A stretch of 64,000 nt of DNA, from the NCBI RefSeq assembly GCF_033954835.1, contig NZ_CP121471.1, forward strand, positions 1,792,501-1,856,500, in the 5' to 3' direction. How positions within the stretch are numbered: position 1 is the stretch's first letter; each line of letters begins with the position of its first letter. Under the pieces are notes generated by a model, which was not told where the DNA came from, ran no database searches, and saw only the letters and a program-made list of their open reading frames with translations. This document shows, one piece after another, positions 8,530 to 17,317 of this stretch. This DNA comes from Thiorhodovibrio frisius (GTDB lineage Bacteria > Pseudomonadota > Gammaproteobacteria > Chromatiales > Chromatiaceae). A program made the translations under genes and the position numbers.

Positions 8530-10028
8530 TGGCAGAGGTCATCACCTGCACCACCATGGACGGACAGAGCGTTTCCTTTGTTGATGAGGTCATCGGCTCG
8601 GGCGCGATGAAAGAGGTCTATTTCGCACCCGATGCCTCTTACGTGGTCGCCTTCTACAAGAACCCGCAGGACCAGCAGGCACGCGAGCGCCTACGGATGA
8701 TCACCGGTAGCTATCGCGAAAGCATTTTCGATCAGGCCGGTGGCGACTATTGGCGGCAGCTTTTTTGCTGGCCCACGGCCATGCTTGAGCATCAGGGACG
8801 CCTGGGTATCGTCGCGCCCAGCTACCCGCGCCATTTTTTCTTTGAGCACGGCTCGAAAAATAACGACATGCTCAAGATCAAAGGTCGCGAGAAAGAAGGC
8901 AAATGGTTCGCTGCGGCCAGTCTGCGGCAACGCTTCATGGACCCGCGCGAACTTGGCGATTGGCTCGGACATCTCAAGGTTTGCCTACTGCTGGCGCGCG
9001 CGGTGCGACGCCTCCACATGGCCGGGCTTGCCCATTCGGACCTGTCTTACAAGAATGTCCTGGTCGATCCCTCGCGCGGCCAGGCCTGTGTCATCGATGT
9101 CGACGGGCTGGTGGTGCCGGGAAAATACCCGCCCGACGTGGTCGGCACGCCCGACTTTATCGCGCCCGAGGTCGTCAGTACCAGCCAGCTGCCCAAGGAT
9201 GATCTCCAGCGCCGGCTGCCACGACGCGAAACAGATCAGCACGCGCTTGCGGTGCTAATCTACATGTATCTGCTCTACCGCCATCCATTGCGCGGGCGCA
9301 AGGTTCACGACGCCCAAGACGAGCAGCGTGATGAACTTTTGTCGATGGGCGAACGCGCGCTCTTCATCGAGCATCCGCAGGATTTCAGCAACCGTATTCA
9401 GCTCGCCAACGTCGAGCCCACTGAATTACCCTGGGCGGACACTCAAAAGCGCCCATTCCAACTCTGCGGACCCTATCTCAGCCCGCTATTTGAGCGCGCC
9501 TTCGTTACCGGACTGCACGACCCCGGCCGGCGTCCCACAGCCAACGACTGGGAGACCGCTCTGGTCAAAACCGTCGACCTGATCCAGCCATGTCAGAATC
9601 CCGACTGCGAGCAGAAATGGTATGTCTTCGACAACAGCGTCAAACCCCGCTGTCCCTTCTGCGGAACCGCCTTTCACGGTCAACTGCCGATCCTCAATCT
9701 CTATTCCTCGCGCGAGGAGGGACAATTCCGACCTGACAACCATCGTCTGATGGTCTGGACAGGGCAATCGCTGTTCGCCTGGCACGCCAACAACCGCATT
9801 GCCCCCAATGAACGCCTAACCGAGGCACAGAAGAGCCGCGTCGGTTACTTTATTCTGCACGACGCGCACTGGTGGCTGGTCAACGATGGCCTCCCCGACT
9901 TGCTCGACGCCACCACCAAAACCCCGATCCCCATTGGCGAAAAGCTGAAGCTCAGCGACGGACAGCAGATTCTGCTCTCATCAGAAGATGGCGGGCGACT
10001 CGCCGTGGTGCAGATGGTTGTTGCATAA
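8529..10028 (+). CDS. protein kinase of TerY-P triad with C-terminal zinc ribbon
   Basis: This 499-residue protein has a serine/threonine kinase domain. The glycine loop is IGSGAMKEVY, the catalytic loop is HSDLSYKNVLVDP, the DFG equivalent is DVDG, and GTPDFIAPE marks the activation segment. Around residues 355-380 is a zinc ribbon (CQNPDCEQKW...CPFCG). The C-terminal ~110 residues (MVWTGQSLFAWH...) may be a beta-rich FHA-like module. The kinase completes the VWA-phosphatase-kinase triad, which is known from tellurite-type stress islands and has been reported as phage-protective. Start overlap with the phosphatase stop is one base. Confidence 0.9.
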   Translation: MAEVITCTTMDGQSVSFVDEVIGSGAMKEVYFAPDASYVVAFYKNPQDQQARERLRMITGSYRESIFDQAGGDYWRQLFCWPTAMLEHQGRLGIVAPSYPRHFFFEHGSKNNDMLKIKGREKEGKWFAAASLRQRFMDPRELGDWLGHLKVCLLLARAVRRLHMAGLAHSDLSYKNVLVDPSRGQACVIDVDGLVVPGKYPPDVVGTPDFIAPEVVSTSQLPKDDLQRRLPRRETDQHALAVLIYMYLLYRHPLRGRKVHDAQDEQRDELLSMGERALFIEHPQDFSNRIQLANVEPTELPWADTQKRPFQLCGPYLSPLFERAFVTGLHDPGRRPTANDWETALVKTVDLIQPCQNPDCEQKWYVFDNSVKPRCPFCGTAFHGQLPILNLYSSREEGQFRPDNHRLMVWTGQSLFAWHANNRIAPNERLTEAQKSRVGYFILHDAHWWLVNDGLPDLLDATTKTPIPIGEKLKLSDGQQILLSSEDGGRLAVVQMVVA

Positions 10029-10113
10029 GCACGCATGATCAGAGTCGGGCTGATCGGCCACGCCCAGATCGGTTTTGACCTGTTGGCGTGGCACGATCAG
10101 GTGGCGATGACCG

Positions 10114-11163
10114 TTAGAACACTGGCGTGCTGTTCTCAAACGAGCGATCAGGTCTGATTTTAATGATCCGGTACGCCGAGGTTGAGCCGTAGGCCGTGCC
10201 ATCGCTAGAGATTGCGAAGTCCTCGAAGTATTCCGGCCAACCTTGCAGTTTGTCAGGACTGAATTGCGTATGGTTCAAGGTCCCCAATTTCGTGTAGGTG
10301 CCCCTCGAAAGACTGCCACTCAACACGATACTCTGATCAGGAGAAACCCCGATGCCGTAGTTAGAGCCATTGCCAAGCTCGAATAAGGTAATTTCCCCTT
10401 CGGGCGTGATTTTGGCGTTCACATCGGTGTAATTCAACACAATTCCAGCCTCGCCCTCAAAGAGCACCTCTGCCCCTGTCATGCTCGGGGAGTAGTAGAC
10501 CTTTTGTTCCCAAAGTTTTTCACCGCCGGGAACCGCAAAGACCATAAATTGGCTGGTTTTTCCATCGTGCTTCAGTTTGAACTCGGCTTTTTCCAGACCG
10601 CGCAGTTCTGACGGAGCTTGTTCTTTTGTCTCCGACTCGTCAGTGACGGTTTGTGTCAAGACGCCCAGTCGTTCACCAGAGGCATCAAGTCCCAGGGCGG
10701 CTATCTTCTGGCCCTTCGGGAAGGAAACACTGCCTTGCTCGCTCAGATCAGTCATATCAAGAAAGCTGATGATGTTACCGTTGTAATCAGGATTCAGAAC
10801 CGCGATCCGATTGGCCTCACGCGCGGCGCTCATCTTCTCTGATTTTGGCCGGTTTCCGGCAACCTCCCAAGTCTTGGTATCGATTGACAGCAGTGTTCCG
10901 CTGGTGTCTTCCGCCAAGAGCACGGTTCCGTCCTTGTTGAAATCAAGCTTGATGATGCAGGTACCCAGCCAAAGCCGGTTGACAACTTCCATATTCTCTG
11001 TGTTCAAAACGTACAAGGTCCGGTTTTCTCCAGCCGCTGCCAGGATGTCGTCCTTTGGCGATAAAGCAACGGCCAGGCCACCGAGCGGGGTGGAATTTGC
11101 CATTGTTGCGGTGGCGAACACCGATAAGATTCCCAATAGAGCCAAGATCGCGAGTTTTTTCAT
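10114..11163 (-). CDS. secreted WD40/beta-propeller-like protein
   Basis: This 349-residue protein has a clear signal peptide (MKKLAILALLGILSVFATATMA, cleavage near residue 22), so it is exported to the periplasm or beyond. The mature part has repeated strand patterns typical of beta propellers (LAVALSPKDDILAAAGENRT, GIGVSPDQSIVLSGSLSRG). These resemble WD40 or YVTN repeats but are too divergent to name a family. It is convergent with the TerY-P kinase and not obviously part of that operon. Function unknown. Confidence 0.7.
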   Translation of the reverse strand: MKKLAILALLGILSVFATATMANSTPLGGLAVALSPKDDILAAAGENRTLYVLNTENMEVVNRLWLGTCIIKLDFNKDGTVLLAEDTSGTLLSIDTKTWEVAGNRPKSEKMSAAREANRIAVLNPDYNGNIISFLDMTDLSEQGSVSFPKGQKIAALGLDASGERLGVLTQTVTDESETKEQAPSELRGLEKAEFKLKHDGKTSQFMVFAVPGGEKLWEQKVYYSPSMTGAEVLFEGEAGIVLNYTDVNAKITPEGEITLFELGNGSNYGIGVSPDQSIVLSGSLSRGTYTKLGTLNHTQFSPDKLQGWPEYFEDFAISSDGTAYGSTSAYRIIKIRPDRSFENSTPVF

Positions 11164-11474
11164 TCGTGTGTCTTCCTATGTGGGTTGTCACTAAGAGACG
11201 TCTGCGAGAGTCCTCCTGCCGGTTGGCAGGGGCAGTGCAACTCTAACACGGTATTGGCGACCGCTGCGGCCAGCCCGAAGAATGACAGGCTGCTGTTTCG
11301 GTAACGATGCGCAGGGAACGCGGATAGGCGTTGGCGCGGGCCATGGGCATCGGAACGCCCTCTGTCGCGGGCGCCCAGGGGTGAACTGGGTCTGTTCGCC
11401 GAAAGCATCCAAGGATTATCGGGAAGAGTCGCGTAGAATCGAAGTCTTTAACAATTCGCCGAGAAAGGTAACTG
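11164..11474. other. intergenic region between divergent genes
   Basis: This 311-bp region separates the leftward secreted protein gene from the rightward small basic protein gene. It should hold both promoters, but I see no strong sigma-70 hexamer pair, repeat or RNA gene. Confidence 0.4.
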
Positions 11475-11678
11475 ATGGCAAAACCCAATTATGCGTTCGA
11501 GAAACGCCAGCGCGATCTGGCAAAGAAGGCCAAGCAAGAGGCAAAGCGCCAGCGCAAGACAGCTGCGGCAGAAAACCCGGAGAGCCCAGAAAACCCGGAG
11601 AGCCCGGAAAACTCGGAACCGACCGCTCCACCAGCGGCAACAGATGATGGGATAACCGAGACAAAGCCGGGTTCTTGA
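11475..11678 (+). CDS. small lysine-rich conserved hypothetical protein
   Basis: This 67-residue protein opens with MAKPNYAFEKRQRDLAKKAK, a recognisable N terminus of small, highly basic gammaproteobacterial proteins of unknown function. A helical basic half is followed by a proline/glutamate tail containing the repeat NPESPE. The basic helix suggests nucleic-acid or ribosome binding, but that is inference. It sits just upstream of arfB and may be cotranscribed. AAAGG precedes its ATG. Confidence 0.7.
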   Translation: MAKPNYAFEKRQRDLAKKAKQEAKRQRKTAAAENPESPENPESPENSEPTAPPAATDDGITETKPGS

Positions 11679-11697
11679 TTCCTGTCACAATTTTCCC

Positions 11698-12117
11698 ATG
11701 CTTCAGATTACGTCCAGACTTTTCATCCCCGATGCCGAGTTGTCCGAGCGGTTCACGCGGGCGCCGGGTCCGGGCGGGCAGAATGTCAACAAAGTCGAGA
11801 CTGCCGTTCAGTTGCGCTTCGATGCCGCCCGCTCGTCGGCGCTGCCAGAGGAGGTGCGCCGGCGCCTGGTGCATCTGGCAGGACGGCGCGCGGATCAGAA
11901 TGGCGTAATCACCATCGAGGCACATCGCCTCCGCACCCGTGAACGCAATCGTGAGGATGCGCGCGAACGCCTGGTGAGCTTGATCCGTCAGGCGCTCCAT
12001 CAACCCAAACGCCGCATCGCTACCCGGCCAACCCGTGCTTCGCGCGAACGGCGACTCCAGGCGAAGCAGGTTCAGAGTCGGCTTAAGCAGCAGCGCAGAC
12101 GCGCCCTGGATGATTAG
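11698..12117 (+). CDS. arfB: alternative ribosome-rescue factor B (peptidyl-tRNA hydrolase)
   Basis: This 139-residue protein is ArfB (YaeJ), which releases peptides from ribosomes stalled at mRNA ends. The catalytic GGQ loop is in APGPGGQNVNKVETAVQLRF. The C-terminal ~35 residues are strongly basic (RASRERRLQAKQVQSRLKQQ), the tail that probes the empty mRNA channel. Length is normal and it acts in the cytoplasm. Confidence 0.95.
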   Translation: MLQITSRLFIPDAELSERFTRAPGPGGQNVNKVETAVQLRFDAARSSALPEEVRRRLVHLAGRRADQNGVITIEAHRLRTRERNREDARERLVSLIRQALHQPKRRIATRPTRASRERRLQAKQVQSRLKQQRRRALDD

Positions 12118-12287
12118 CGGCAAGTGCGGCGTCAGACAGGACTGGGCATGACCACTGGGGCGTCGAAGACCTCGGCCACTATCCGCTATTGGTGAAAACC
12201 AAAATGGATGTTGCTCAGGTGGAAAATCCGGTAAGGATCACTTATCGGCAAAAAAAACCGCTGAATCGGGTCGTGCTCTCTGGTTTT

Positions 12288-13181
12288 TTAGCTCAAATCG
12301 GACACGGGCTGCCCGGTGCGTCCAAATACGCTCAACGCGGTCACCGTGATCAGTATCAAAGCCGCGCCTAGAATCTGCGCAATGGCCAGGTGTTCATGCA
12401 AGATCACGACGCCAAAGAGTGACGCGGTCACGGGTTCCACCATAGCGATAATGGAGGCCACGGCTGGCGCGGTATGATTGAGGCCGATGATGTAGAGCAT
12501 GAACGACAAGCCAGCGCCAAACACACCGAGAGCCGCGAACAGCGGCCAATCCGGTGTGTTTAATGCCGCAAGGATCTGGTCGCTATCGCTCGGCCAGATC
12601 AGGATGGCGGCAAGGACGGCAAAGGCGATTGACAGAATCGCCTGCGGGCTGCCATGGGGAGCGGCGTATTTGAAGCCGAAAATAAAGACGGCGTAAGATA
12701 ACCCGGCCAGCAGTCCGGCACCGACCCCCAGCGGCGTGACGCCATTTGCCCCGATATCGTAAATCTGTGTCAGCAGCACAACGCCGAGCATGACCATGAC
12801 AATGGCTGCCCACTTGAGCGCGGTGGGCCGTTCCAGCCCGAGTGCGAAGGACAGGAGATAGACGAACACCGGCGCGCAGTACATTAAGGTCGCTGCCACC
12901 GCAACGCTGCCCTGCGCGATGCTGACAAAATAGAAAGAGAAATTGCCCGCCACGCCCAAGCCGGCAAGTGCGGACCAGAACCATAACCGGCGATTGGCCA
13001 GACCGCTGCGCCCTGGGCGCAGCGCAAGCCAGACGAGGACGCATAGCAGTCCGATCACGCCGCGATAAAATGAAACGACGAAGGCATCCCAGCCGCTGGC
13101 CATTAGGATACCGCCGATGCCGCCTGATAACCCCCAGAAAACCGCCGCCAAGACGACGAAAGCGGTACTTGCGCCAAGCAT
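12288..13181 (-). CDS. EamA/DMT-family inner-membrane transporter
   Basis: I choose ATG 13181 (MLGASTAFVVLAAVFWGLSG), which has an AAGGG-type ribosome-binding site. The longer open frame adds a non-hydrophobic leader unlike the family. The 297-residue product has about ten hydrophobic segments in two EamA repeats, as in drug/metabolite exporters of the RhaT/YdcZ type. Substrate cannot be told from sequence. The gene is a monocistronic-looking leftward unit upstream of a short spacer to arfB. Confidence 0.88.
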   Translation of the reverse strand: MLGASTAFVVLAAVFWGLSGGIGGILMASGWDAFVVSFYRGVIGLLCVLVWLALRPGRSGLANRRLWFWSALAGLGVAGNFSFYFVSIAQGSVAVAATLMYCAPVFVYLLSFALGLERPTALKWAAIVMVMLGVVLLTQIYDIGANGVTPLGVGAGLLAGLSYAVFIFGFKYAAPHGSPQAILSIAFAVLAAILIWPSDSDQILAALNTPDWPLFAALGVFGAGLSFMLYIIGLNHTAPAVASIIAMVEPVTASLFGVVILHEHLAIAQILGAALILITVTALSVFGRTGQPVSDLS

Positions 13182-13364
13182 TCGAGACACCCTTTTTATC
13201 GTGAAACGGCGGCTTTGGTGGCAGCGGGGCATGGCGCTCGAAGAATTCGAGCCTTTCGGGAAGGCTTGTGCCACTGCCAGGGCACCCAGCGCCGGTTCCG
13301 ATGGCGGGCAAACGGCGTTCGTGCTGTTTTGGCTCGGCGCTGCCGCCAAACTCGCTGTGGGCGC

Positions 13365-14405
13365 TCAGGCGTCGGCAAACACCGCGTTGTGCTGCTCCTG
13401 GACGCGAATGAAGGTGGTGCGCTTGCTAAGCTCTTTTAGGCGTTGGGCGCCGACATAGGTGCAGGCCGAGCGCAGGCCGCCGAGTATGTCATTGACGGTG
13501 TTGATCACCGGGCCACGGTAGGGCACTTCGACCGTCTTGCCTTCAGAGGCGCGGTATTTGGCCATGCCGCCTGCGTGCTTGTTCATGGCCGTGTCCGAGC
13601 TCATGCCGTAAAAGACCTTGTAGTGCTTGCCATCGCGTTCGATCCTGTCCCCGCCCGACTCCTCATGACCGGCGAGCATACCGCCGAGCATGACAAAATC
13701 GGCGCCACCGCCAAAGGCTTTGGCGATATCGCCGGGCACGGCGCAACCGCCATCGGAGATGATTTGCCCGCCCAGCCCATGAGCCGCGTCGGCGCATTCG
13801 ATGATGGCCGAGAGCTGGGGGTAGCCGACCCCGGTCTTGATGCGGGTGGTGCAGACCGATCCGGGGCCGATACCAACCTTAATAATGTCGGCACCTGAGA
13901 GCAACAGTTCCTCGACCATTTCGCCGGTGACCACATTGCCGGCGATGATGACGTGCTCCGGGAAGTGCTCGCGAGTCTTGCCGACAAAGTCGACGAAGTG
14001 CTCGCTGTAGCCGTTGGCCACATCGATGCAGATAAAATACAGTGACGGGTGACGCTCCAGTACGGTCTTCAGGGTATCGAGGTCGCGCTCAGTTGTGCCC
14101 GTGCTGATAGCCAGGTTGTCCTCAATGCCCGGATGGGTGTTGAGAAAGTCCGCCCAGGTATCCGGGCTGTAATGCTTGTGGACAATGGTGAGCAGGCCCG
14201 GCTTGGCCAGGGCTGCCGCCATCTCGAAGGTGCCGATGGTGTCCATGTTGGCAGCCATAATGGGCACCCCGGACCAGGCTTTTCCGCTGTGAAGAAAACT
14301 GAAGCTGCGCTCCAAGGACACCTGCGCGCGCGAGCGTAAGGTGGAGCGTTTGGGGCGGATCATCACATCCTTGAATCCAAGCTTCAGATCGGTTTCGATG
14401 CGCAT
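13365..14405 (-). CDS. guaC: GMP reductase
   Basis: GMP reductase converts GMP to IMP with NADPH in purine salvage. The start at ATG 14405 gives [20 protein letters not shown], matching the enterobacterial GuaC N terminus and its 346-residue length. The catalytic cysteine is in [13 protein letters not shown]. The phosphate-binding loop is seen in [20 protein letters not shown] and [14 protein letters not shown]. The cytosolic enzyme is complete and unremarkable. Confidence 0.97.
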   Translation of the reverse strand: MRIETDLKLGFKDVMIRPKRSTLRSRAQVSLERSFSFLHSGKAWSGVPIMAANMDTIGTFEMAAALAKPGLLTIVHKHYSPDTWADFLNTHPGIEDNLAISTGTTERDLDTLKTVLERHPSLYFICIDVANGYSEHFVDFVGKTREHFPEHVIIAGNVVTGEMVEELLLSGADIIKVGIGPGSVCTTRIKTGVGYPQLSAIIECADAAHGLGGQIISDGGCAVPGDIAKAFGGGADFVMLGGMLAGHEESGGDRIERDGKHYKVFYGMSSDTAMNKHAGGMAKYRASEGKTVEVPYRGPVINTVNDILGGLRSACTYVGAQRLKELSKRTTFIRVQEQHNAVFADA

Positions 14406-14561
14406 GGGCGGACTCCTGCAATGGCTGGGATGGCGTGAGACGGAACCCAAGTCGATTCAGTCACCGATGCGCGAACCGACGACAAAACAACCCGGCGGGC
14501 CAAGAAATCTGGACCACAATAGACCAGCTGCGGATTGGAATACAGGCCCAGCGACCCTGCT

Positions 14562-15122
14562 TCAATCCTCGGTTTTCAGTGCTCTGCGGGCCTCAGCGAT
14601 GGTTGCATCCCAACGCGCGTCAAGTGCCCTGTTGATTCCGCGGCAACACCGGGCCACCTGTTCGGCCCAGTCAAGATACTCCAGCTTGCGCTCCAGCGGC
14701 CATCCGGCGGGTGGATCGGCAAGAATGTCACGAATATTGGCGATCTTGTCAGCGATCTTGAGTTGTTTGGCGGAGGCCGACGCATGAGCAGCGTGCTCAA
14801 TTTGCAGCGCCTTGCGCCTGTGTTTCGGCAGCGACTTGTCGTCTGTGACTTCCGCCACAAGCGCGCTGATCGCTGGCCCGAAGCTCTGTTCCAGTTCGAC
14901 CAAGGTGGCATCAGTGTCTTCAACCGTGTCGTGCAGCAGGGCGGCAGCGAGCAGGTCTGAATCGCGCACGCCGCCCTCTGACGACAAGAGCCAGGCGACA
15001 GCCAAGGGGTGGTTTATATAAGGCGAGGCTGCGGCATCCTTGCGCCGCTGATGACGGTGTTTTTCCGCAGCAAAGGCCGCAGCCTGAAGGAGCAGGGAAG
15101 ACTCGTTAACGGAGGTGTTCAT
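14562..15122 (-). CDS. HD-domain protein, small (p)ppGpp hydrolase-like (MESH1/SpoT-type)
   Basis: From ATG 15122 the product is 186 residues. The HD motif AAALLHDTVEDTDAT matches the SpoT-type hydrolase signature HDxxEDT. A first histidine is in AAEKHRHQRRK, and KIADKIANIRDI supplies a later conserved aspartate and asparagine. This corresponds to the stand-alone small alarmone hydrolases, which remove pyrophosphate from (p)ppGpp. Substrate is inferred from family. A longer in-frame start (15224) exists but lacks family-like residues. Confidence 0.8.
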   Translation of the reverse strand: MNTSVNESSLLLQAAAFAAEKHRHQRRKDAAASPYINHPLAVAWLLSSEGGVRDSDLLAAALLHDTVEDTDATLVELEQSFGPAISALVAEVTDDKSLPKHRRKALQIEHAAHASASAKQLKIADKIANIRDILADPPAGWPLERKLEYLDWAEQVARCCRGINRALDARWDATIAEARRALKTED

Positions 15123-15550
15123 GATGTTTAACGCCAGATGAGGCTCCATGGTTGCGCAGTTGACTGAAATTGCGCCTTGCCAGCCGAATCGTGCCATCGA
15201 CATCTTATACCCAGCGGACATCAACTTTTCGGCCTGTTTCGGACTGGGCAGCAGTCACGGGACGCCCTAATCCCTGCTGCGGGGACTCCATGGCGGCAAT
15301 TCTCCGCCGGAATCTCGTGACCGCGACCTGGCCTGAAACAGAAAACGTATTTGCAACTGCGATATTTCAGGTTTGTTTTGCAAGTAAACTCAGTGATCTG
15401 CCCGTCTTGCTAAAGCCTTGCGGGGCATCTGTGCATGGATTTTGCTTACTTAAGAACCATGACACGTCCACTCTGGCATTACATGGTCTGGTATCGCTCT
15501 GCCGCCACCGTGCGGCCAGACAATCATTTGTTGCCGTTTCCGGTCACCTT

Positions 15551-15800
15551 CTATGCGGCGGCACATTGCTCACCCCTGTCAGCCTGATTCGCGCAGCGGC
15601 CTTGGCTGGGGTCGATTTCGCTGAGGTGGTTGTTGAGCGATTGCACTGTGGCGAGGACAAAGTCGGCCTTGCAGGCGCGTTGTTTGGGCAGGAAGTCGTT
15701 CATGTCGAGCAGGCCGGGGGCTGTGGTAGTGGGTCGGACCATCGACCTCGAAGGCGATCATTTTGCTGCCAGCCCGCAGGGCGAAGTCGATGTAGCGGGC
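15551..15800 (-). pseudogene. remnant of a restriction-endonuclease-like domain
   Basis: On the minus strand from about 15796 a frame reads YIDFALRAGSKMIAFEVDGP then THYH. It continues, after a frame shift, as PGLLDMNDFLPKQR and ADFVLATVQSLNNHL in a second frame. The ID...AFEvDG pattern resembles PD-(D/E)XK-type nuclease cores of small endonuclease-like domains. There is a stop upstream in the same frame and a frameshift inside, so the gene is dead. Family assignment is tentative. Confidence 0.4.
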
Positions 15801-16138
15801 GCCGCCTTATCCAGCAAGGCTGCCAGTGTGGATTCGTCCATGTCGGTGAAGAATCGTCCATCCTTCTCGCGCTCCGTCGTTCCGTGTGTGAATGAGGCGT
15901 AGAAAATACCACTGGTTGTAAGGGCCTTGGCAAGCTGTTCTAGAATGTACGCCAAGTCGCTGCTAGGGATGTCAAGTAGGCTGGCGCAAGCCCAGATACC
16001 GTGAAACTCGTCGTGCCAAGGGATGTCGCGAAAGTTCATGCAGTGAATGGGCTCGCCCATATGCTCGCTTGCCAAGGCGACCAGAGACGGCGACGAATCG
16101 AATCCTGTTGTGGCAACCCGTGAAGGAGTCTTTGTCAC
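15758..16138 (-). pseudogene. 5'-truncated class I SAM-dependent methyltransferase
   Basis: The frame encodes TGFDSSPSLVALASEHMG, the motif II strand of class I methyltransferases, then FHGIWACASLLDIPSSDL and a motif resembling LAKALTTSGIFYASFTHG. The upstream GxGxG SAM-binding strand is missing, so about 50 N-terminal residues have been lost. The 3' end runs into the nuclease-like remnant and stops out of family. This is a relic, not a working gene. Confidence 0.65.
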
Positions 16139-16229
16139 CAGCCTCGTTGGCGAGGAACTGCGCTATTCACCGACTATCTGCGGAAATGCGGCACCGCTAA
16201 CTGTCCAGTCCCTGCCTGACGGTCTGAGT

Positions 16230-16406
16230 CAAACCGGCGCCGCGCGCATTCACGCCTATCTGCACCGCAAGGAAGGTGACCTGTGGAACTCCCGCTACCG
16301 GCACCGCCGCGCCGGCAGCGTCTTTCCGGATCACCTCAGCCTGCAAGAGGAATGGGACATGCTGGTCAGGGAGAACCTGAACCAACTGAATGGTCCGCAA
16401 GGCTGA
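16230..16406 (+). pseudogene. fragment of a conserved hypothetical protein
   Basis: The frame reads QTGAARIHAYLHRKEGDLWN then SRYRHRRAG and ends LQEEWDMLVRENL. The HAYLHRKEGDxxNxxYxxRRAG pattern is a C-terminal signature of a conserved bacterial protein of unknown function. The upstream part of the frame runs antisense through the methyltransferase remnant and is not family-like. It is therefore a 5'-truncated remnant. Confidence 0.4.
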
Positions 16407-16438
16407 TCCAAACGCTCGCTACCAAGAGGAGTTCCAGC

Positions 16439-17317
16439 ATGAGTTTGCACTGTCTTCCCTGTCTCGATTCCGTCGAACAGGCCGACGCGCGCCAACGCGA
16501 ATTGCAAATCCCACGCGAGCGAGCAGCCGCGCTTGGTCAGTCAGCGCTCAATGCTATCCTGGACGGGCATTACATCAACCAACAAGGGCAGCGGGTCGAA
16601 TGGCAGCAGGCGATTGGGCAGGCTCTCGCGCTGCGACGCTCCATCTCGCCAGATGAAGCCTTGCCAACAGCGGACCGGGTCGCGCCCAGCGCTACCCGCG
16701 TTCAGGTCACCAACCAAACCACATTGGCCGCAGCCGAGCGCTTGACCAAGGCCGGAGCGCAGTCGGTGCTGGCGCTGAACTTCGCCAACGGCATCCAACC
16801 TGGCGGTGGTTTTCTGCATGGTGCGCGCGCGCAGGAAGAAGTGCTGTGCCGTTCCAGTGCGCTCTATGCCACGCTGCAAGGCGATCCGATGTACGCCGAC
16901 CACCAGCAACGTCCGCTGCCTGATTCAACCGACTGGGCCATCTACTCACCCTTGGTCCCAGTGTTCCGCCGCGATGATGGCACAGCGCTGGATGCGCCTT
17001 GGCCGCTGACCTTCCTGACCTGCGCCGCGCCCTATGCGCCGAGGGTCGGCCAGCCGCGCTCGGGCGATCTGCTCCACCAGCGCATTCATCGGGTGCTGGC
17101 CATCGCACATGCCATGGGCCATGACGCCTTGGTGCTGGGCGCTTGGGGCTGCGGTGCCTTCGGCAATGATCCGCGACGCACTGCCGAGTCCTTCCGCACG
17201 CATCTGGAGCAGGCATTCCCCCGCGCCTTCGATCAGGTGGTCTTTGCCATCACCGACTGGTCCTCGGAGCGAACCACGCTTGGCCCATTCCGCGAAGTTT
17301 TCAGCCAGCCGGCTTGA
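16439..17317 (+). CDS. TIGR02452 family protein, microbial PARG-like catalytic domain
   Basis: This 292-residue protein starts at ATG 16439 after AAGAGGAG. It has the TIGR02452/DUF2263 hallmark LNFANGIQPGGGFLHGARAQ followed by EEVLCRSSALYATL. It also has a downstream VLGAWGCGAFGNDP block, as in macrodomain-fold poly(ADP-ribose) glycohydrolases. The predicted activity is removal of ADP-ribose from macromolecules. The family is common in accessory regions, and here it sits next to dead methyltransferase and nuclease pieces. Substrate is inferred. Confidence 0.85.
   Translation: MSLHCLPCLDSVEQADARQRELQIPRERAAALGQSALNAILDGHYINQQGQRVEWQQAIGQALALRRSISPDEALPTADRVAPSATRVQVTNQTTLAAAERLTKAGAQSVLALNFANGIQPGGGFLHGARAQEEVLCRSSALYATLQGDPMYADHQQRPLPDSTDWAIYSPLVPVFRRDDGTALDAPWPLTFLTCAAPYAPRVGQPRSGDLLHQRIHRVLAIAHAMGHDALVLGAWGCGAFGNDPRRTAESFRTHLEQAFPRAFDQVVFAITDWSSERTTLGPFREVFSQPA

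Noticed and set aside
12240-12295. Possible terminator between arfB and the EamA gene
   Set aside because: A and T runs are present, but the stem between them is weak and mismatched.
15170-15895. 241-codon frame on the plus strand
   Set aside because: It runs antisense through the nuclease and methyltransferase remnants and has no recognisable domain.
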